Shown here: one piece after another, positions 24,217 through 33,897 of the stretch
How the letters are laid out: the number at the start of each line of letters is the position of its first letter
Position numbering within the stretch: position 1 is the stretch's first letter
From: Cellulosimicrobium arenosum
GTDB lineage: Bacteria > Actinomycetota > Actinomycetes > Actinomycetales > Cellulomonadaceae
Assembly (NCBI RefSeq): GCF_014837295.1
Contig: NZ_JACYHB010000001.1
Span: 434,001 to 498,000 of the forward strand
Length of the DNA: 64,000 nucleotides
Direction of reading: 5' to 3'
Program-made: the position numbers and the translations under genes
Notes under the pieces: model-generated
Database searches by the model: none
Told to the model about the DNA's origin: nothing
The model's input: only the letters and a program-made list of their open reading frames with translations

Positions 24217-25821
24217 TCACGACACTCGGCGAAGGAGCGTCAGGTGCATCGCGTCGGTCCCGTGGACGTGGGGCCAGAGCTGGACGTCCCCCCGCTCCCC
24301 CAGGTCGACGGCCTCGCGCGCCTCGGGCCGCACGACACCCCGGACCACCTCGGGGGCGTCGATCCGCTCGACGTCGTCGCGTCGACGCACGACGTCGTCG
24401 ACGACGACCTGGGTCTCCGCGAGGTGCGGCGAGCACGTCACGTAGGCCACCACGCCCCCGGGTCGCACCGCGTCGAGCGCCGAGGCGAGGAGCCCGCGCT
24501 GCAGTCCGGTGAGCGTGGCGAGGTCGGCAGGCGTGCGCCGCCAGCGCGACTCGGGGCGGCGGCGCAGCGCGCCGAGACCCGTGCACGGCGCGTCGAGCAG
24601 GACGCGGTCGTAGACGCCGGGCTCGTCCTGCCCGACGGCGCGACCGTCGCCCGTCCGCACGGCCTCGACCGCCTCGGCAGGCACTGCCGCGAGCGCCTTC
24701 TCGACGAGTCGGGTGCGGTGGGGCTGGACCTCGTTGGCGACGAGCCGGGCGCCGCGCTGCGCGGCGAGCGCGCCCAGGAGCGCAGCCTTGCCACCGGGGC
24801 CGGCGCACAGGTCGAGCCAGCGGGCGTCGGGGCCGTCGAGGGGTGCGGCGGCGAGGGCGAGGGCGACGAGCTGGCTGCCCTCGTCCTGGACACCGGCGCG
24901 GCCGTCGCGCACGGCGCCGTAGGCGGCGGGGTCGCCGGTGTCGAGGAGCAGCGCGGTGGGCGCCCAGCGCGCCGGGTGGACGCGGTCGTCGGCGGCGAGG
25001 TCGTCGGGGTCGGCGAGTCCGGGCCGTGCGACGAGGGTGACGCGGGGCGCGTCGTTGTCGGCGCGCAGGAGCGCCTCGAGCTCGCCGGGGTCGCGGCCGT
25101 TGCCTGCGAGCGCGTCGCGCAGGGCACGCGCGATCCAGACGGGGTGGGACTGCGTCGTGGCGAGCGCGGCGAGCGGGTCCGGCGCGTCCTGCCCGACCTG
25201 GGCGAGCCAGTCGTCGAGCGGGGTGCGTGCGACACGGCGCAGGACGGCGTTGACGAGCTGGGCGCTTCCTGCGCCGGTGCGGGCGCGGGCGAGGCCGACG
25301 GTCTCGGAGACTGCGGCGTGCTGCGGGACGCGCATGGCGAGGAGCTGGTGGGTGCCGAGGCGCAGCGCGTCGAGCACGGGCGGGTCGAGGCGGTCGAGCG
25401 GCCGGTCGAGGCAGCGGGCGAGGATCGCGTCGTACCGCCCACGCAGTCGCAGGGTCCCGTACGCGAGCTCGGTCGCGAACCCGGCGTCGCGGCCGCGGAT
25501 GCCGCGCTCGCGCAGGAGCGGCGGCAGGACGAGGTTGGCGTAGGCGTCGGAGCCCTCGACCTCGCGCAGGACGTCGAACGCCGCGGTGCGGGCGGGGTCG
25601 GTGCCCTTGCGACGCTCGGAGGGCGCGACGTTGCTGCGCACCTGCTCGCCCCGGGCCCGTGCGGCGCCGCGTTGACGGCCGCGCGGGTCGCGACGCTCGT
25701 CGTGGTGCGCGTCGCGCCGGCGGCCGCGGTCCTGGGCACCGCCGTGCCCGCCGTGCCCGCCGTGCCCGCCGTGCCCGCTGTGCCCGTCGGAGCCGTCGGG
25801 TCGGTCGCTGCGGGTGCTCAT
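24217..25821 (-). CDS. rsmB: 16S rRNA (cytosine-5)-methyltransferase RsmB (Sun/Fmu)
   Basis: 534 residues from ATG 25821, which overlaps the fmt stop. An N-terminal NusB-like domain (about 70-205; [20 protein letters not shown] onward) is followed by the SAM-dependent methyltransferase. The latter shows [17 protein letters not shown] near 340, [10 protein letters not shown] near 410 and VTCSPH near 460; the two cysteines in DAPC and TCS are the catalytic pair of RNA m5C enzymes. It should methylate C967 (E. coli numbering) of 16S rRNA. The first 65 residues are odd: a His/Gly repeat (HGG four times) encoded by 9-bp tandem repeats, then an Arg-rich stretch. Confidence 0.94.
   Translation of the reverse strand: MSTRSDRPDGSDGHSGHGGHGGHGGHGGAQDRGRRRDAHHDERRDPRGRQRGAARARGEQVRSNVAPSERRKGTDPARTAAFDVLREVEGSDAYANLVLPPLLRERGIRGRDAGFATELAYGTLRLRGRYDAILARCLDRPLDRLDPPVLDALRLGTHQLLAMRVPQHAAVSETVGLARARTGAGSAQLVNAVLRRVARTPLDDWLAQVGQDAPDPLAALATTQSHPVWIARALRDALAGNGRDPGELEALLRADNDAPRVTLVARPGLADPDDLAADDRVHPARWAPTALLLDTGDPAAYGAVRDGRAGVQDEGSQLVALALAAAPLDGPDARWLDLCAGPGGKAALLGALAAQRGARLVANEVQPHRTRLVEKALAAVPAEAVEAVRTGDGRAVGQDEPGVYDRVLLDAPCTGLGALRRRPESRWRRTPADLATLTGLQRGLLASALDAVRPGGVVAYVTCSPHLAETQVVVDDVVRRRDDVERIDAPEVVRGVVRPEAREAVDLGERGDVQLWPHVHGTDAMHLTLLRRVS
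25739..25787. repeat. 9-bp tandem repeats encoding HGG in rsmB
   Basis: GTGCCCGCC is repeated about four to five times with one or two late substitutions. It encodes the His-Gly-Gly units at the RsmB N-terminus and probably varies in copy number. Confidence 0.8.
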
Positions 25822-26807
25822 GGGGTGTCCGTCTCGTGAGTGTGGTCGGTGCTGCCTGTGCTGCCTGCGCCGAGGACGAGGTCCTCGGGGAGCCGTGCTC
25901 CGCGGGCCCAGTCGGCGGCACTCATGTGCTTCTTCCCGACCGGGGCGACGTCGCCCAGCTGCACCGCGTGCGTCGCCGTGCCGACGAGGACCTCCTTCTT
26001 CCCGGCACGAACCTGCCCGGGAGCGAGGTCGGTCACGTCGGCCCGTGGCACGAGGGGGCCGAGTCCGAGCCGCGCCACGGAGCCTGTCCGGGGGTCGACC
26101 ACCGTGGTCCACGCCCCCGGCGCGGGAGTGCACCCGCGCACGAGCCGGTCGACCGCGAGTGCCGGGTGGTCCCAGTGGACCTGGGCGTCGGGGGGCGTGA
26201 GCTTGGGTGCGACGCTCGCACCGTCGGCGGGTTGCGGGACGGGCTGCAGGGCCCCGTCCTCGAGGGCGTCGAGGGTGGCGACGAGCAGGTCCGCACCGGA
26301 GAGCGCGAGGCGGCCGAGGAGGTCGCCCGACGTGTCGCGTGCCCGGATGGTCTCGGTCGTGGTGCCGAGCACGGGTCCGGAGTCGAGACCTTCGGTGATG
26401 AGGAACGTGGTGGCGCCGGTGACCTCGTCGCCGGCGATGACGGCGCGCTGGACCGGTGCGGCGCCGCGCCAGGCGGGCAGGACGGAGAAGTGCAGGTTCA
26501 CCCAGCCGTGGCGGGGGACGTCGAGCACGTCGGGGCGCAGGATCTCGCCGTAGGCGACGACGGGGGCGGCGTCGACGTCGAGGCCGCGCAGCCGGGCGTG
26601 GAACTCGTCGCCGCGCGGCCGGTCCGTCAGCACGGGGATGCCCGCCTCCTCGGCGCGGACGCGCACGGGGCTGGGCGTGAGCCTGCGGCCGCGGCCGGCG
26701 GGTGCGTCCGCTCGGGTGAGGACGGCGACGACGTCGTGGCGGGAGGTGATGAGGGCGTCGAGGGACGGGACCGCCGTGTCTGGGGTCCCGGCGAACAGCA
26801 GGCGCAT
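25818..26807 (-). CDS. fmt: Methionyl-tRNA formyltransferase
   Basis: 329 residues. It formylates initiator Met-tRNA using 10-formyl-THF. The N-terminal formyltransferase domain begins [16 protein letters not shown]. The folate/catalytic segment [20 protein letters not shown] carries the catalytic Asn and His, and [15 protein letters not shown] carries the catalytic Asp. A C-terminal OB-like tRNA-binding domain follows from about residue 215. ATG 26807 lies seven bases after TAGACT, whose first three bases are the stop codon of the HAD gene. It is co-translated with rsmB. Confidence 0.97.
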   Translation of the reverse strand: MRLLFAGTPDTAVPSLDALITSRHDVVAVLTRADAPAGRGRRLTPSPVRVRAEEAGIPVLTDRPRGDEFHARLRGLDVDAAPVVAYGEILRPDVLDVPRHGWVNLHFSVLPAWRGAAPVQRAVIAGDEVTGATTFLITEGLDSGPVLGTTTETIRARDTSGDLLGRLALSGADLLVATLDALEDGALQPVPQPADGASVAPKLTPPDAQVHWDHPALAVDRLVRGCTPAPGAWTTVVDPRTGSVARLGLGPLVPRADVTDLAPGQVRAGKKEVLVGTATHAVQLGDVAPVGKKHMSAADWARGARLPEDLVLGAGSTGSTDHTHETDTP

Positions 26808-26814
26808 GGGCTCG

Positions 26815-26820
26815 AGTCTA
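26815..26820 (-). promoter_or_regulatory. Putative -10 element (TAGACT) of fmt, overlapping the HAD stop codon
   Basis: The TAG stop of the HAD gene (26818-26820) is the first half of TAGACT, seven bases before ATG 26807. This suggests a leaderless fmt-rsmB transcript. Confidence 0.4.
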
Positions 26821-27462
26821 GGTGTCCTGGTGGACCGGGACGCCGAGGTCGGCGAGCGCGGCCCGCAGCCCGGGGGTGTCGTGGAACAGGTGGGTGCGCA
26901 GGCCGGTCCGGGCGGCGGCGTCGATGTTCGTGGGGCTGTCGTCGGTGAACAGGGTCCGGTGCGGGTCGAGCCCGAACCGCCGCAGGGCGAGCTCGAAGAC
27001 CGCGGGCTCCGGCTTGGCGATCCCCTCGCGGCCCGAGACGAGCACGTCGTCCATGAGCGTGGTCGCCGGTGCTGCGGGCGCGGCGTGCTCGAACAGCTCG
27101 GCGGACCAGTTGGTCAGCCCGTACAGGCCGAGCCCGAGCTCGCGCAGCTCGCGCACGAGGTCCTCGGAGCCGTCGACCGGTCCGGTGAGCGTGGCGGGGA
27201 ACCCGGCGACGTACCTGTCGACGAGGTCGGCATGCTGGGGATGGGACGCGGCGACCTGCTCGCGCGCCTGCGCCCACGTCCCGCCGGCGTCCCGTCCGTG
27301 GTTGAGTGCCGGGAAGTCGACGTCGGCGAAGAACGCCTCGACCCGTGCGCGGTCGTCGTGCCCGTCGTAGGCGCGGTACGGGTCCCAGTGCACCAGCACG
27401 TTGCCGAAGTCGTAGAGCACGGCGTCGATCGTGCGTCCGGTCGGCTGCTGGGTGTCGGTCAC
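26818..27462 (-). CDS. HAD-family hydrolase (YihX-like)
   Basis: 214 residues from GTG 27462, which overlaps the priA stop and follows AAGGAG. Haloacid-dehalogenase motifs are present: motif I DFGNVLV near residue 19, motif II LTNWS near 107, the motif III lysine in [14 protein letters not shown] near 145, and motif [14 protein letters not shown] near 170. Motif I has Gly in place of the second Asp of DxD, as in the YihX and epoxide-hydrolase-N subgroup. Such proteins dephosphorylate small sugar phosphates; the substrate is unknown. Coupled to priA only by overlap, with no obvious functional link. Confidence 0.88.
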   Translation of the reverse strand: MTDTQQPTGRTIDAVLYDFGNVLVHWDPYRAYDGHDDRARVEAFFADVDFPALNHGRDAGGTWAQAREQVAASHPQHADLVDRYVAGFPATLTGPVDGSEDLVRELRELGLGLYGLTNWSAELFEHAAPAAPATTLMDDVLVSGREGIAKPEPAVFELALRRFGLDPHRTLFTDDSPTNIDAAARTGLRTHLFHDTPGLRAALADLGVPVHQDT

Positions 27463-29699
27463 AGGATCTCCTTGGGGTCGAGCTGGACGCGCACGCTGCC
27501 TGGCTCGCGGCGTGCCGAGCGGACGGCGACCGAGGCGGCGAGCTCGTGCGCGAGGCGGCGCCCGTCGCGGTGCGCTACACGGACGACGGTACGCACGGGG
27601 GGTGCGGTCGTGCCGACCAGCTCGGCGCTCACGGTCGTCGCCGCGCGCGGCTGTCTGGTTCCCGGGTCGAGCTCGACGGGGCCGAGGACGGTCTCGGGAG
27701 TCGCGAGGTGGACGCGGTCGAGCACGGCGGCGACGGCGGTGCGGTCTCCGGTGAGGGCGGCGACGCGCACAGCGGGCGGGAGGGCGAGCTCGACGCGCTC
27801 GTCGAGCTCGCGGTCCGCCAGCCCGGCGGGGTCCCAGCGGACGAGAGCGTTGGTGGGCGCGGGTGCGGCGTCCCCCACGAGGAGCACCTGCCCGCCTGAG
27901 GTCGCCGATCGTACCAGCGCTGCGGCGGCGAGCCAGCGTGCGAGCGCGTCCTGCGCGACGTCGAGGCCGACGTGCGCGGTCGAGACCGCCGCGTCGAGCA
28001 GGAGGGCCACGGTGTAGCCGCCCTCGGCGACCGGCTCGGCCCCGGGGGTGGCCACGACGAGAGTCGGCGTCGCTGCGACCCTCGCGAGGACGCCGCCGGG
28101 GGCGTTCGCGCCCGACACCCGCACCGGCACGCCGGTGAAGGCGCGGCCCAGCTCTTCCGCCGTGCGTTCCGAGCCGACCCGTACGGAGCGCAGCCCGTCG
28201 GCGTGGCACTCAGGGCACGACCAACCGCCGGCGAGCGCCCCGCACCACGCGCACTGCGGTGCGGAGCGTGCGTCGGGCAGGCTCAGCGGGCCGTGGCACG
28301 CCGTGCAGCGGGCGGGGGTGCGGCAGCGCACGCACGCCACGACGGGCACGTAGCCCGCGCGCGGTACCTGCACGAGCACGGGACCGTCCTCGAGCGCGGC
28401 GCGGGCGGTGCGCCACGCGGCCGAGGGGATCCGGGCTGCCGCACCGGGCCCCTCGGCGGCGAGCTCGACCGAGGTCAGCGCGCGCACCCGGGGGGCCGCG
28501 GTCCGTACGACGTCACGCGACGCGGCGAGCGATCTCGCCCACTGTCGGGCGACGAGGGCGTGTGCGGCGACCGTGCGTCCGTGCGATCCGAGAAGGAACG
28601 CCGCACCCTCGTGCTCGCTGCGCAGCGCGAGCACCTCGCGGGCGTGCGGGTAGGGGGCACGCGGCTCGGCGAGGGGGTCCTCGCCGTCGTTCCAGCACAC
28701 GACGAGCCCGAGGTCTACGACGGGCGCGAACGCCGCCGCGCGCGTTCCGACGACCACGCGCGCGTGCCCGTGCAGGACGGCGAGGAAGGCGCGGTAGCGG
28801 GCCGCGGGGCCCTCGTCGGCGGTGAGCCGCACGACCTCTCCCCCGCTCTTCGCGGTCCAGGCCGGCATCCCGGCGCGTGCCAGCGCGTCGACGACCTGGT
28901 CGACGTCGCGGGCGTCCGGTACGACGACGAGCACGCCGCGGTCGCCGAGCCGGGTGGCACGCGCCGCGGCGGCGATCGCGGCGGCCCAGTGCGTCGTCGT
29001 GGAAGGAGTCTCCGTGAGGGCCGGGGGCACGACGTCAGCAGGCGCGAGACCGGGCAGCGCGGTCCACACGGCGCGGGGCGCGCCGCCGGCGGCGAGGTGG
29101 GAGCAGAACGCGGCGCCCGCGCGGTAGGCCGTCCACGGCGACGTCCCGGTGACGTCGCCGGACCCGGACGGGGGCGGGCCGACCGGACCGGTCGCGAGGA
29201 CGTCGGTCAGCGCCTGCTCGGTCCGGGCGTGGCGTGGCGGCACCGCGAGGCGCAGCACGTCGGACAAGGTCCCCGCGTAGTGGTCGGCGACCGCGCGGGC
29301 CAGGCGTGCCACGTGCGGGGTCAGGACCTGCTGCGGCGAGACGACCCGGCGCAGGCGCACGAGCCGCCCCTCGTGGGTCGAGCGTTCGACGCGGTCGAGG
29401 ACGAAGCCGTCGACGTCCCGGCCCGCGAACCGCACCTTGACGCGCACGCCCGGCTGCGCGGCGTCGGACATCTCCTGGGGGACCGCGTAGTCGAACGTGC
29501 GGTCCAGGTGCGGGGGCGAGACGACGAGTGCCACCTGGGCGACCGGCAGCCGATCCGCGAGCGGCGGGCCCTCGGGCGTGGACGGGGCACGACGCGACGG
29601 CGCGGGGGCGTCGACGCCCGGCAGTGCCGGCTGGACCGGCTGGACCGGCTGGACCGGCTGGACCGGGTCACCGGACTCGACGCTCTGGTTCACCCGCAC
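27459..29699 (-). CDS. priA: Primosomal protein PriA, helicase-deficient actinobacterial form
   Basis: 746 residues from GTG 29699 (GTG 29693 is equally possible; neither has a clear ribosome binding site). A Pro-rich head with VQP repeats is followed by the PriA 3'-DNA-binding domain (about 55-155; VALVVSPPHLDRTFDYAVP). The central helicase region lacks a Walker A motif, and the DEAH box is also unrecognisable. Eight cysteines of the zinc region remain (CVRCRTPARCTACHG and CAWCGALAGGWSCPEC). PriA recognises stalled forks and loads DnaB; loss of ATPase motifs is known across Actinobacteria, so this copy probably acts as a DNA-binding platform only. Confidence 0.92.
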   Translation of the reverse strand: MRVNQSVESGDPVQPVQPVQPVQPALPGVDAPAPSRRAPSTPEGPPLADRLPVAQVALVVSPPHLDRTFDYAVPQEMSDAAQPGVRVKVRFAGRDVDGFVLDRVERSTHEGRLVRLRRVVSPQQVLTPHVARLARAVADHYAGTLSDVLRLAVPPRHARTEQALTDVLATGPVGPPPSGSGDVTGTSPWTAYRAGAAFCSHLAAGGAPRAVWTALPGLAPADVVPPALTETPSTTTHWAAAIAAAARATRLGDRGVLVVVPDARDVDQVVDALARAGMPAWTAKSGGEVVRLTADEGPAARYRAFLAVLHGHARVVVGTRAAAFAPVVDLGLVVCWNDGEDPLAEPRAPYPHAREVLALRSEHEGAAFLLGSHGRTVAAHALVARQWARSLAASRDVVRTAAPRVRALTSVELAAEGPGAAARIPSAAWRTARAALEDGPVLVQVPRAGYVPVVACVRCRTPARCTACHGPLSLPDARSAPQCAWCGALAGGWSCPECHADGLRSVRVGSERTAEELGRAFTGVPVRVSGANAPGGVLARVAATPTLVVATPGAEPVAEGGYTVALLLDAAVSTAHVGLDVAQDALARWLAAAALVRSATSGGQVLLVGDAAPAPTNALVRWDPAGLADRELDERVELALPPAVRVAALTGDRTAVAAVLDRVHLATPETVLGPVELDPGTRQPRAATTVSAELVGTTAPPVRTVVRVAHRDGRRLAHELAASVAVRSARREPGSVRVQLDPKEIL
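29629..29670. repeat. 9-bp tandem repeats at the 5' end of priA
   Basis: CTGGACCGG occurs about five times in a row. On the coding strand it encodes the repeated Val-Gln-Pro units near the PriA N-terminus. Confidence 0.8.
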
Positions 29700-29754
29700 A
29701 TCGAACCACGCGCCACCCGCACCACCCTGCGGCGATCTCGGCGTCGCGGACCGG

Positions 29755-30963
29755 TCACACGACCGAGCGCAGGTCCTCGACGCGGTCCGTGCGCTCCCAC
29801 GTGAACCCGGGCAGCTCACGCCCGAAGTGCCCGTACGCCGCGGTCGCGGCGTAGACCGGGCGCAGCAGGTCCAGGTCGCGGATGATCGCGGCGGGCCGCA
29901 GGTCGAACACCTCACGGATGGCGGCCGTGATCCGCTCGGACGGCACCGTCTCGGTCCCGAACGTCTCGACGTACAGGCCCACCGGGTGCGCCTTGCCGAT
30001 CGCGTACGCGACCTGCACCTCGCAGCGCCGGGCGAGGCCGGCCGCGACCACGTTCTTGGCGACCCACCGCATCGCGTACGCCGCGGAGCGGTCGACCTTC
30101 GAGGGGTCCTTGCCGGAGAACGCGCCGCCACCGTGGCGGGACATGCCCCCATAGGTGTCCACGATGATCTTGCGGCCCGTCAGGCCGGCGTCGCCCTGCG
30201 GGCCGCCGATGACGAACGTGCCCGTCGGGTTGACGATGAGCCGGGTCTCGCGCGTGTCCAGGTCCACCCCGGCCGCGGCGAGCACCGGTGCCACGACCTC
30301 GTCGGCCACGGCCGCGCGCAGCGTGTCCTGCACGACGTCCGGGTCGTGCTGGGTCGACAGGACCACGGTGTCGAGGCTCACGGCGCGCTCGCCGTCGTAC
30401 CCGACCGTGACCTGGGTCTTGCCGTCCGGGCGCAGGCCGGCGACCGAGCCGTCGCGACGCACGAGCGCGAGCCGCTCCGCGAGGCGGTGCGCGAGCCAGA
30501 TCGGGAGCGGCATGAGGCTCGGCGTGTCGTCGCTCGCGTAGCCGAACATCAGTCCCTGGTCGCCCGCACCCTGCGCGTCGAACGGGTCGTGGCCCGCGCC
30601 GGGCGCGTCCGTGTCGTCCCGCTCCTCGAGGCTCTTGTCGACGCCCTGCGCGATGTCCGGCGACTGCTGGCCGATCGAGACCGACACCCCGCACGAGTCG
30701 CCGTCGAACCCGATGGCCGACGACGTGTACCCGATGCGCCGCACGACGTCGCGCACGATCTGCGGGATCTCGACGTACGCCTCCGTGGTCACCTCGCCCG
30801 CGACGTGCACGAGACCGGTCGTGACCATCGTCTCGACCGCGACGCGCGACGACGGGTCCTGCGTCAGGAGCGCGTCGAGGATCGAGTCGGAGATCTGGTC
30901 ACAGACCTTGTCCGGGTGCCCCTCGGTGACCGACTCGGACGTGAAGAGACGCAGATCTGCCAT
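29755..30963 (-). CDS. metK: S-adenosylmethionine synthase
   Basis: 402 residues from ATG 30963. It makes SAM from methionine and ATP. Signatures are [20 protein letters not shown] at the start, [12 protein letters not shown] near 129, the P-loop-like [19 protein letters not shown] near 268 and a C-terminal AYGHFGRE. All Mg/K-binding and catalytic residues of the family appear intact. TAGGCT ends seven bases before the ATG, so the transcript is probably leaderless; an ATG 39 bases upstream lies before that element. Confidence 0.97.
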   Translation of the reverse strand: MADLRLFTSESVTEGHPDKVCDQISDSILDALLTQDPSSRVAVETMVTTGLVHVAGEVTTEAYVEIPQIVRDVVRRIGYTSSAIGFDGDSCGVSVSIGQQSPDIAQGVDKSLEERDDTDAPGAGHDPFDAQGAGDQGLMFGYASDDTPSLMPLPIWLAHRLAERLALVRRDGSVAGLRPDGKTQVTVGYDGERAVSLDTVVLSTQHDPDVVQDTLRAAVADEVVAPVLAAAGVDLDTRETRLIVNPTGTFVIGGPQGDAGLTGRKIIVDTYGGMSRHGGGAFSGKDPSKVDRSAAYAMRWVAKNVVAAGLARRCEVQVAYAIGKAHPVGLYVETFGTETVPSERITAAIREVFDLRPAAIIRDLDLLRPVYAATAAYGHFGRELPGFTWERTDRVEDLRSVV

Positions 30964-30970
30964 GCCGCAC

Positions 30971-30976
30971 AGCCTA
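30971..30976 (-). promoter_or_regulatory. Putative -10 element (TAGGCT) of metK
   Basis: Ends seven bases before ATG 30963. It lies in a visibly A+T-richer stretch (30965-31015) upstream of metK. Confidence 0.5.
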
Positions 30977-31024
30977 CTGTCTTGCTTGCTGAACAGAAGC
31001 ATCCATCAGGCGAGATGTGACACT

Positions 31025-32290
31025 TCACCCGGTCGACACGTCACCGGTCGACGGTAGCGCGTGCTTGACGACCGCGTCCCACATCGCGTCCGCGACCTCG
31101 CGCTTGGTCCCGCTCGCCGCCGCCACGACGCCCCCCGCGCCGTCGAGCAACGTGACGTCGTTCATCGAGGTGCCGAACCCGATCCCGCTGCCCACCGCGT
31201 TCACGGCGAGCAGGTCGGCGCCCTTGCGACGTGCCTTCGCCCGGCCGTGCTCGAGGACTGATCCGGCGTCGTCACCCGTCTCCGCAGCGAACCCGACCAC
31301 GACCTGGGAGTCGCGCAGGCGGTGCCGCGCGAGCTCGGCGAGCACGTCCGGGTTCTCCACGAGCGCGATCGGCGCGGGCTCGGAGCCGGCGACCTTCTTG
31401 ATCTTCGCGCCCGGAACGCTCGCCGGACGGAAGTCGGCCACCGCGGCGGCCATGACCACCACGTCGGCGCCGGCCGCCGCGCCGCGCACGGCGTCGCGCA
31501 GCTCGGCCGTCGTCTCGACCTCCACGACCTCGTCGGCCACGTCGGGCGGGACCGGCACGGTCAGGTTCGCCGCCACCAGCGTCACGTGCGCACCCCGCTC
31601 CCGGGCCGCCTGGGCCAGAGCGACACCCTGGCGACCGCTCGACCGGTTCCCGATGAAGCGCACCGGATCGATCGGCTCACGCGTCCCGCCGGCCGAGACG
31701 ACGACCCGCCGGCCCGCGAGGTCCTGCGCGACCGGCGCACCCGCGCCACCCGCCGTCGAGCCGGGGACCCGCGCGACCCCGAGCGCGAACCGCGCGATCT
31801 CCGCCGGCTCGGGCAGTCGGCCCGGCCCCGAGTCCGCGCCGGTGAGCCGGCCGGTCGCCGGCTCGATCAGGTGGACACCTCGTGCACGCAGCGTCGCGAC
31901 GTTCGCGACGGTCGCCGGGTGCTCCCACATCTCCGTGTGCATCGCCGGCGCCATGACGACCGGGCACCGGGCCGTGAGCAGGGTCGACGTCAGCAGGTCG
32001 TCCGCACGGCCCGTCGCCGCGCGCGCGAGCAGGTCGGCCGTCGCGGGGGCCACGACCACGAGGTCAGCGCCCTGGCCCAGGGCGACGTGCGGGACGTACT
32101 CGACGTCCTCGAAGACCTGGTCGGTCGCCGGCTCGCCCGAGAGCGCCTCCCACGTGGGCGCGCCCACGAACCGCAACGCCGCCGCGGTGGGCACCACACG
32201 CACCGCATGGCCCTGCTCACGCAGCAGCCGCAGCAGCAGCACGGCCTTGTAGGCGGCGACACCACCGCTGACGCCGAGGACGATGCGCAT
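31025..32290 (-). CDS. coaBC: Bifunctional phosphopantothenoylcysteine decarboxylase/phosphopantothenate-cysteine ligase
   Basis: 421 residues. CoaC (1-190) is a flavoprotein: MRIVLGVSGGVAAYKAVLLL, catalytic histidine region VEYVPHVALG near 72 and the PAMHTEMWEHP substrate loop near 130. CoaB (about 200-421) shows VVVSAGGTREPIDPVRFIGN and SSGRQGVALA near 225, then AAAVADFRP and the KIKK motif. Together they convert 4'-phosphopantothenate to 4'-phosphopantetheine on the way to CoA. The gene lies between rpoZ and metK, the normal actinobacterial order. Confidence 0.97.
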   Translation of the reverse strand: MRIVLGVSGGVAAYKAVLLLRLLREQGHAVRVVPTAAALRFVGAPTWEALSGEPATDQVFEDVEYVPHVALGQGADLVVVAPATADLLARAATGRADDLLTSTLLTARCPVVMAPAMHTEMWEHPATVANVATLRARGVHLIEPATGRLTGADSGPGRLPEPAEIARFALGVARVPGSTAGGAGAPVAQDLAGRRVVVSAGGTREPIDPVRFIGNRSSGRQGVALAQAARERGAHVTLVAANLTVPVPPDVADEVVEVETTAELRDAVRGAAAGADVVVMAAAVADFRPASVPGAKIKKVAGSEPAPIALVENPDVLAELARHRLRDSQVVVGFAAETGDDAGSVLEHGRAKARRKGADLLAVNAVGSGIGFGTSMNDVTLLDGAGGVVAAASGTKREVADAMWDAVVKHALPSTGDVSTG

Positions 32291-32308
32291 CCGATCTCCT
32301 CACGCACG

Positions 32309-32338
32309 AACGCCGCGCCCCGACAGGGACGCGGCGTC
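32309..32338 (-). terminator. Hairpin between rpoZ and coaBC
   Basis: ACGCCGCG/CGCGGCGT with CCC/GGG inside makes a nearly unbroken stem of 11-12 bp closed by a four-base loop, just after the rpoZ stop. There is no U-run, so it may attenuate rather than end transcription. Confidence 0.55.
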
Positions 32339-32344
32339 TCGTTC

Positions 32345-32626
32345 TCAGTCCTGCGAGCCCTCGGCGGGCTCGATGCTCTCGATCGTGAGCAGCCCGGCGC
32401 TGATCTCTCGCATCGCGATCGACAGCGGCTTCTCCTGGTGCCGGGTCTCCAGCAGCGGGCCGACGTTCTCCAGCAGGCCCTCGCTCAGCTGCGAGTAGTA
32501 GGCGTTGATCTGGCGCGCACGGCTGGCCGAGTAGATGACCAGGGCGTACTTCGAGTCGACGTGCTCGAGCAGGTCGTCGATGGGCGGGTCGGTGATGCCC
32601 TCGGGGGCGGCGACGGTTCCGGACAC
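32345..32626 (-). CDS. rpoZ: RNA polymerase omega subunit
   Basis: 93 residues from GTG 32626; CGGAG lies six bases upstream. [34 protein letters not shown] and [14 protein letters not shown] are the conserved blocks of actinobacterial omega. It stabilises the beta-prime subunit and helps assemble RNA polymerase. A possible promoter lies at the gmk stop (TAGGAT 32766-32771), leaving a leader of about 130 bases. Confidence 0.96.
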   Translation of the reverse strand: MSGTVAAPEGITDPPIDDLLEHVDSKYALVIYSASRARQINAYYSQLSEGLLENVGPLLETRHQEKPLSIAMREISAGLLTIESIEPAEGSQD

Positions 32627-32768
32627 GTTCAGCTCCGTGGGTGGTCTCGGTTCTGCAGCCCGACGCTGCAGCGGATCTCGGTGGCGCGGGCGAGCGGCTC
32701 GCGGGCCGGCCGACTGTGCACGCCGGTGGCGCGCGCGACACGCATGCACCACGCACCGACCCTCCATC

Positions 32769-33344
32769 CTACTCGCTCGGCACCGGCCTCGGCGTCAACC
32801 CCATGATCCGGACCAGCTCGTCGGTCGCGCGGTGCACGTCGTCGTTCACGATCACGTGGTCGAACTCCGCCTCCGCCGCGAGCTCGACCTGCGCCGTCGC
32901 GAGCCTCCGCTCGCGCTCCTCCGCGTCCTCCGTGCCACGGCCGACCAGGCGCCGCACGAGCTCGTCCCAGCTCGGCGGCGCGAGGAACACGAACCGCGCC
33001 TGCGGCATGGACGCCCGCACCTGCCGCGCGCCCTGCAGGTCGATCTCGAGGAGCGCCGGGACACCGGTGGACAGCCGCTTCTCCACCTCGCGGCGGGGGG
33101 TGCCATAGCTGTTGCGACCGTGCACCACCGCCCACTCGAGCAGCTCGTGGTCGGCGACCATCCGCGCGAACTCCTGGGTGCCGACGAACCGGTAGTGGAC
33201 GCCGTCGACCTCGCCGGGCCGGGGCGCCCGCGTGGTCGCCGACACCGACAACCACACCTCCGGGTAGCGGTCGCGCACGTCGGCGGAGACCGTGCCCTTG
33301 CCGACCGCCGTCGGCCCGGCCAGGACGGTCAGCCGGGCGGGCAC
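32769..33344 (-). CDS. gmk: Guanylate kinase
   Basis: 191 residues if started at GTG 33344, which places the P-loop ([11 protein letters not shown]) at residue 7, as in most guanylate kinases. It phosphorylates GMP to GDP. The GMP-binding segment [22 protein letters not shown] and the lid region [17 protein letters not shown] are present. The 75 bases upstream of 33344 keep coding-type third positions and stay open back to the mihF stop at 33421, so the chain may start further upstream, at TTG 33428 or an unusual ATT 33419. Neither has a standard signal. Confidence 0.93.
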   Translation of the reverse strand: MPARLTVLAGPTAVGKGTVSADVRDRYPEVWLSVSATTRAPRPGEVDGVHYRFVGTQEFARMVADHELLEWAVVHGRNSYGTPRREVEKRLSTGVPALLEIDLQGARQVRASMPQARFVFLAPPSWDELVRRLVGRGTEDAEERERRLATAQVELAAEAEFDHVIVNDDVHRATDELVRIMGLTPRPVPSE

Positions 33345-33420
33345 CTCGGACGCCGCGGGGTGGGCAGAACTGTGGGCGCCGACGCCCGGGGGCGTCGGCG
33401 CGGGAGAGTGCGCGGAAATG

Positions 33421-33732
33421 TCAGCCAAACCTCTCGATGAGGGCCGCGGACTGGTGCGGGCCCAGACCACGGACACGACGTGTCTCGGCGATCCCGATCT
33501 CCTCCATGATCGCCCGGGCCTTCACCTTACCCACGCCGGGCAGGGACTCGAGCAGCGCGACGACCTTGAGCTTGCCGATCATGTCGTCGTTCTGGCCGCG
33601 CTCGATGACCTCCTTGAGCGACCCCTGGGAGTACTTGAGCCTGTTCTTCACCTCGGCGCGCACACGACGGGCCTCCGCGGCCTTCTCGAGTGCCGCCGCT
33701 CGCTGTTCCGGGGTCAGGGATGGAAGTGCCAC
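33421..33732 (-). CDS. mihF: Actinobacterial integration host factor
   Basis: 103 residues from GTG 33732, chosen because the protein then begins [18 protein letters not shown], matching mycobacterial mIHF; GTG 33741 would add three residues. The family is unrelated to the alpha/beta IHF of E. coli. A long N-terminal helix is followed by a helix-two-turns-helix ([20 protein letters not shown] and [11 protein letters not shown]) that bends DNA without strict specificity. It is an essential nucleoid protein in mycobacteria. The gene has its own promoter (33843-33871) and precedes gmk. Confidence 0.96.
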   Translation of the reverse strand: MALPSLTPEQRAAALEKAAEARRVRAEVKNRLKYSQGSLKEVIERGQNDDMIGKLKVVALLESLPGVGKVKARAIMEEIGIAETRRVRGLGPHQSAALIERFG

Positions 33733-33842
33733 GAAAGTCACCTACTCGTCGTCAGGCGGATGGGCCGCGCACGGGCCGGGGCGTCGCGCCAGGTGCCTTC
33801 GCACCGGGTGGACCAGCAGCGACGCAGTGGACCGACCCCTCG

Positions 33843-33871
33843 AAACTAGCGATCCTCGAGCGATCCGGCAA
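33843..33871 (-). promoter_or_regulatory. mihF promoter (TTGCCG-N17-TAGTTT)
   Basis: Minus strand: TTGCCG at 33866-33871, 17-base spacer, TAGTTT at 33843-33848. Start expected near 33836, with an untranslated leader of about 100 bases. Confidence 0.6.
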
Positions 33872-33897
33872 CGACAACGGCCCGCGCGTCGCACGGA

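Noticed and set aside
25739-25787. CRISPR-like array
   Set aside because: Units are 9 bp, contiguous and coding (HGG); no spacers and no cas genes. The same holds for the repeats at 29629-29670 and about 45488-45525.
30965-31016. SAM riboswitch before metK
   Set aside because: The A+T-richer stretch carries a -10 element seven bases from the start codon and is too short for any SAM aptamer.
33345-33476. Longer guanylate kinase starting inside mihF at GTG 33476
   Set aside because: No ribosome binding site and a 56-base overlap with mihF; GTG 33344 gives the usual family length, although coding-type composition upstream leaves the point open.
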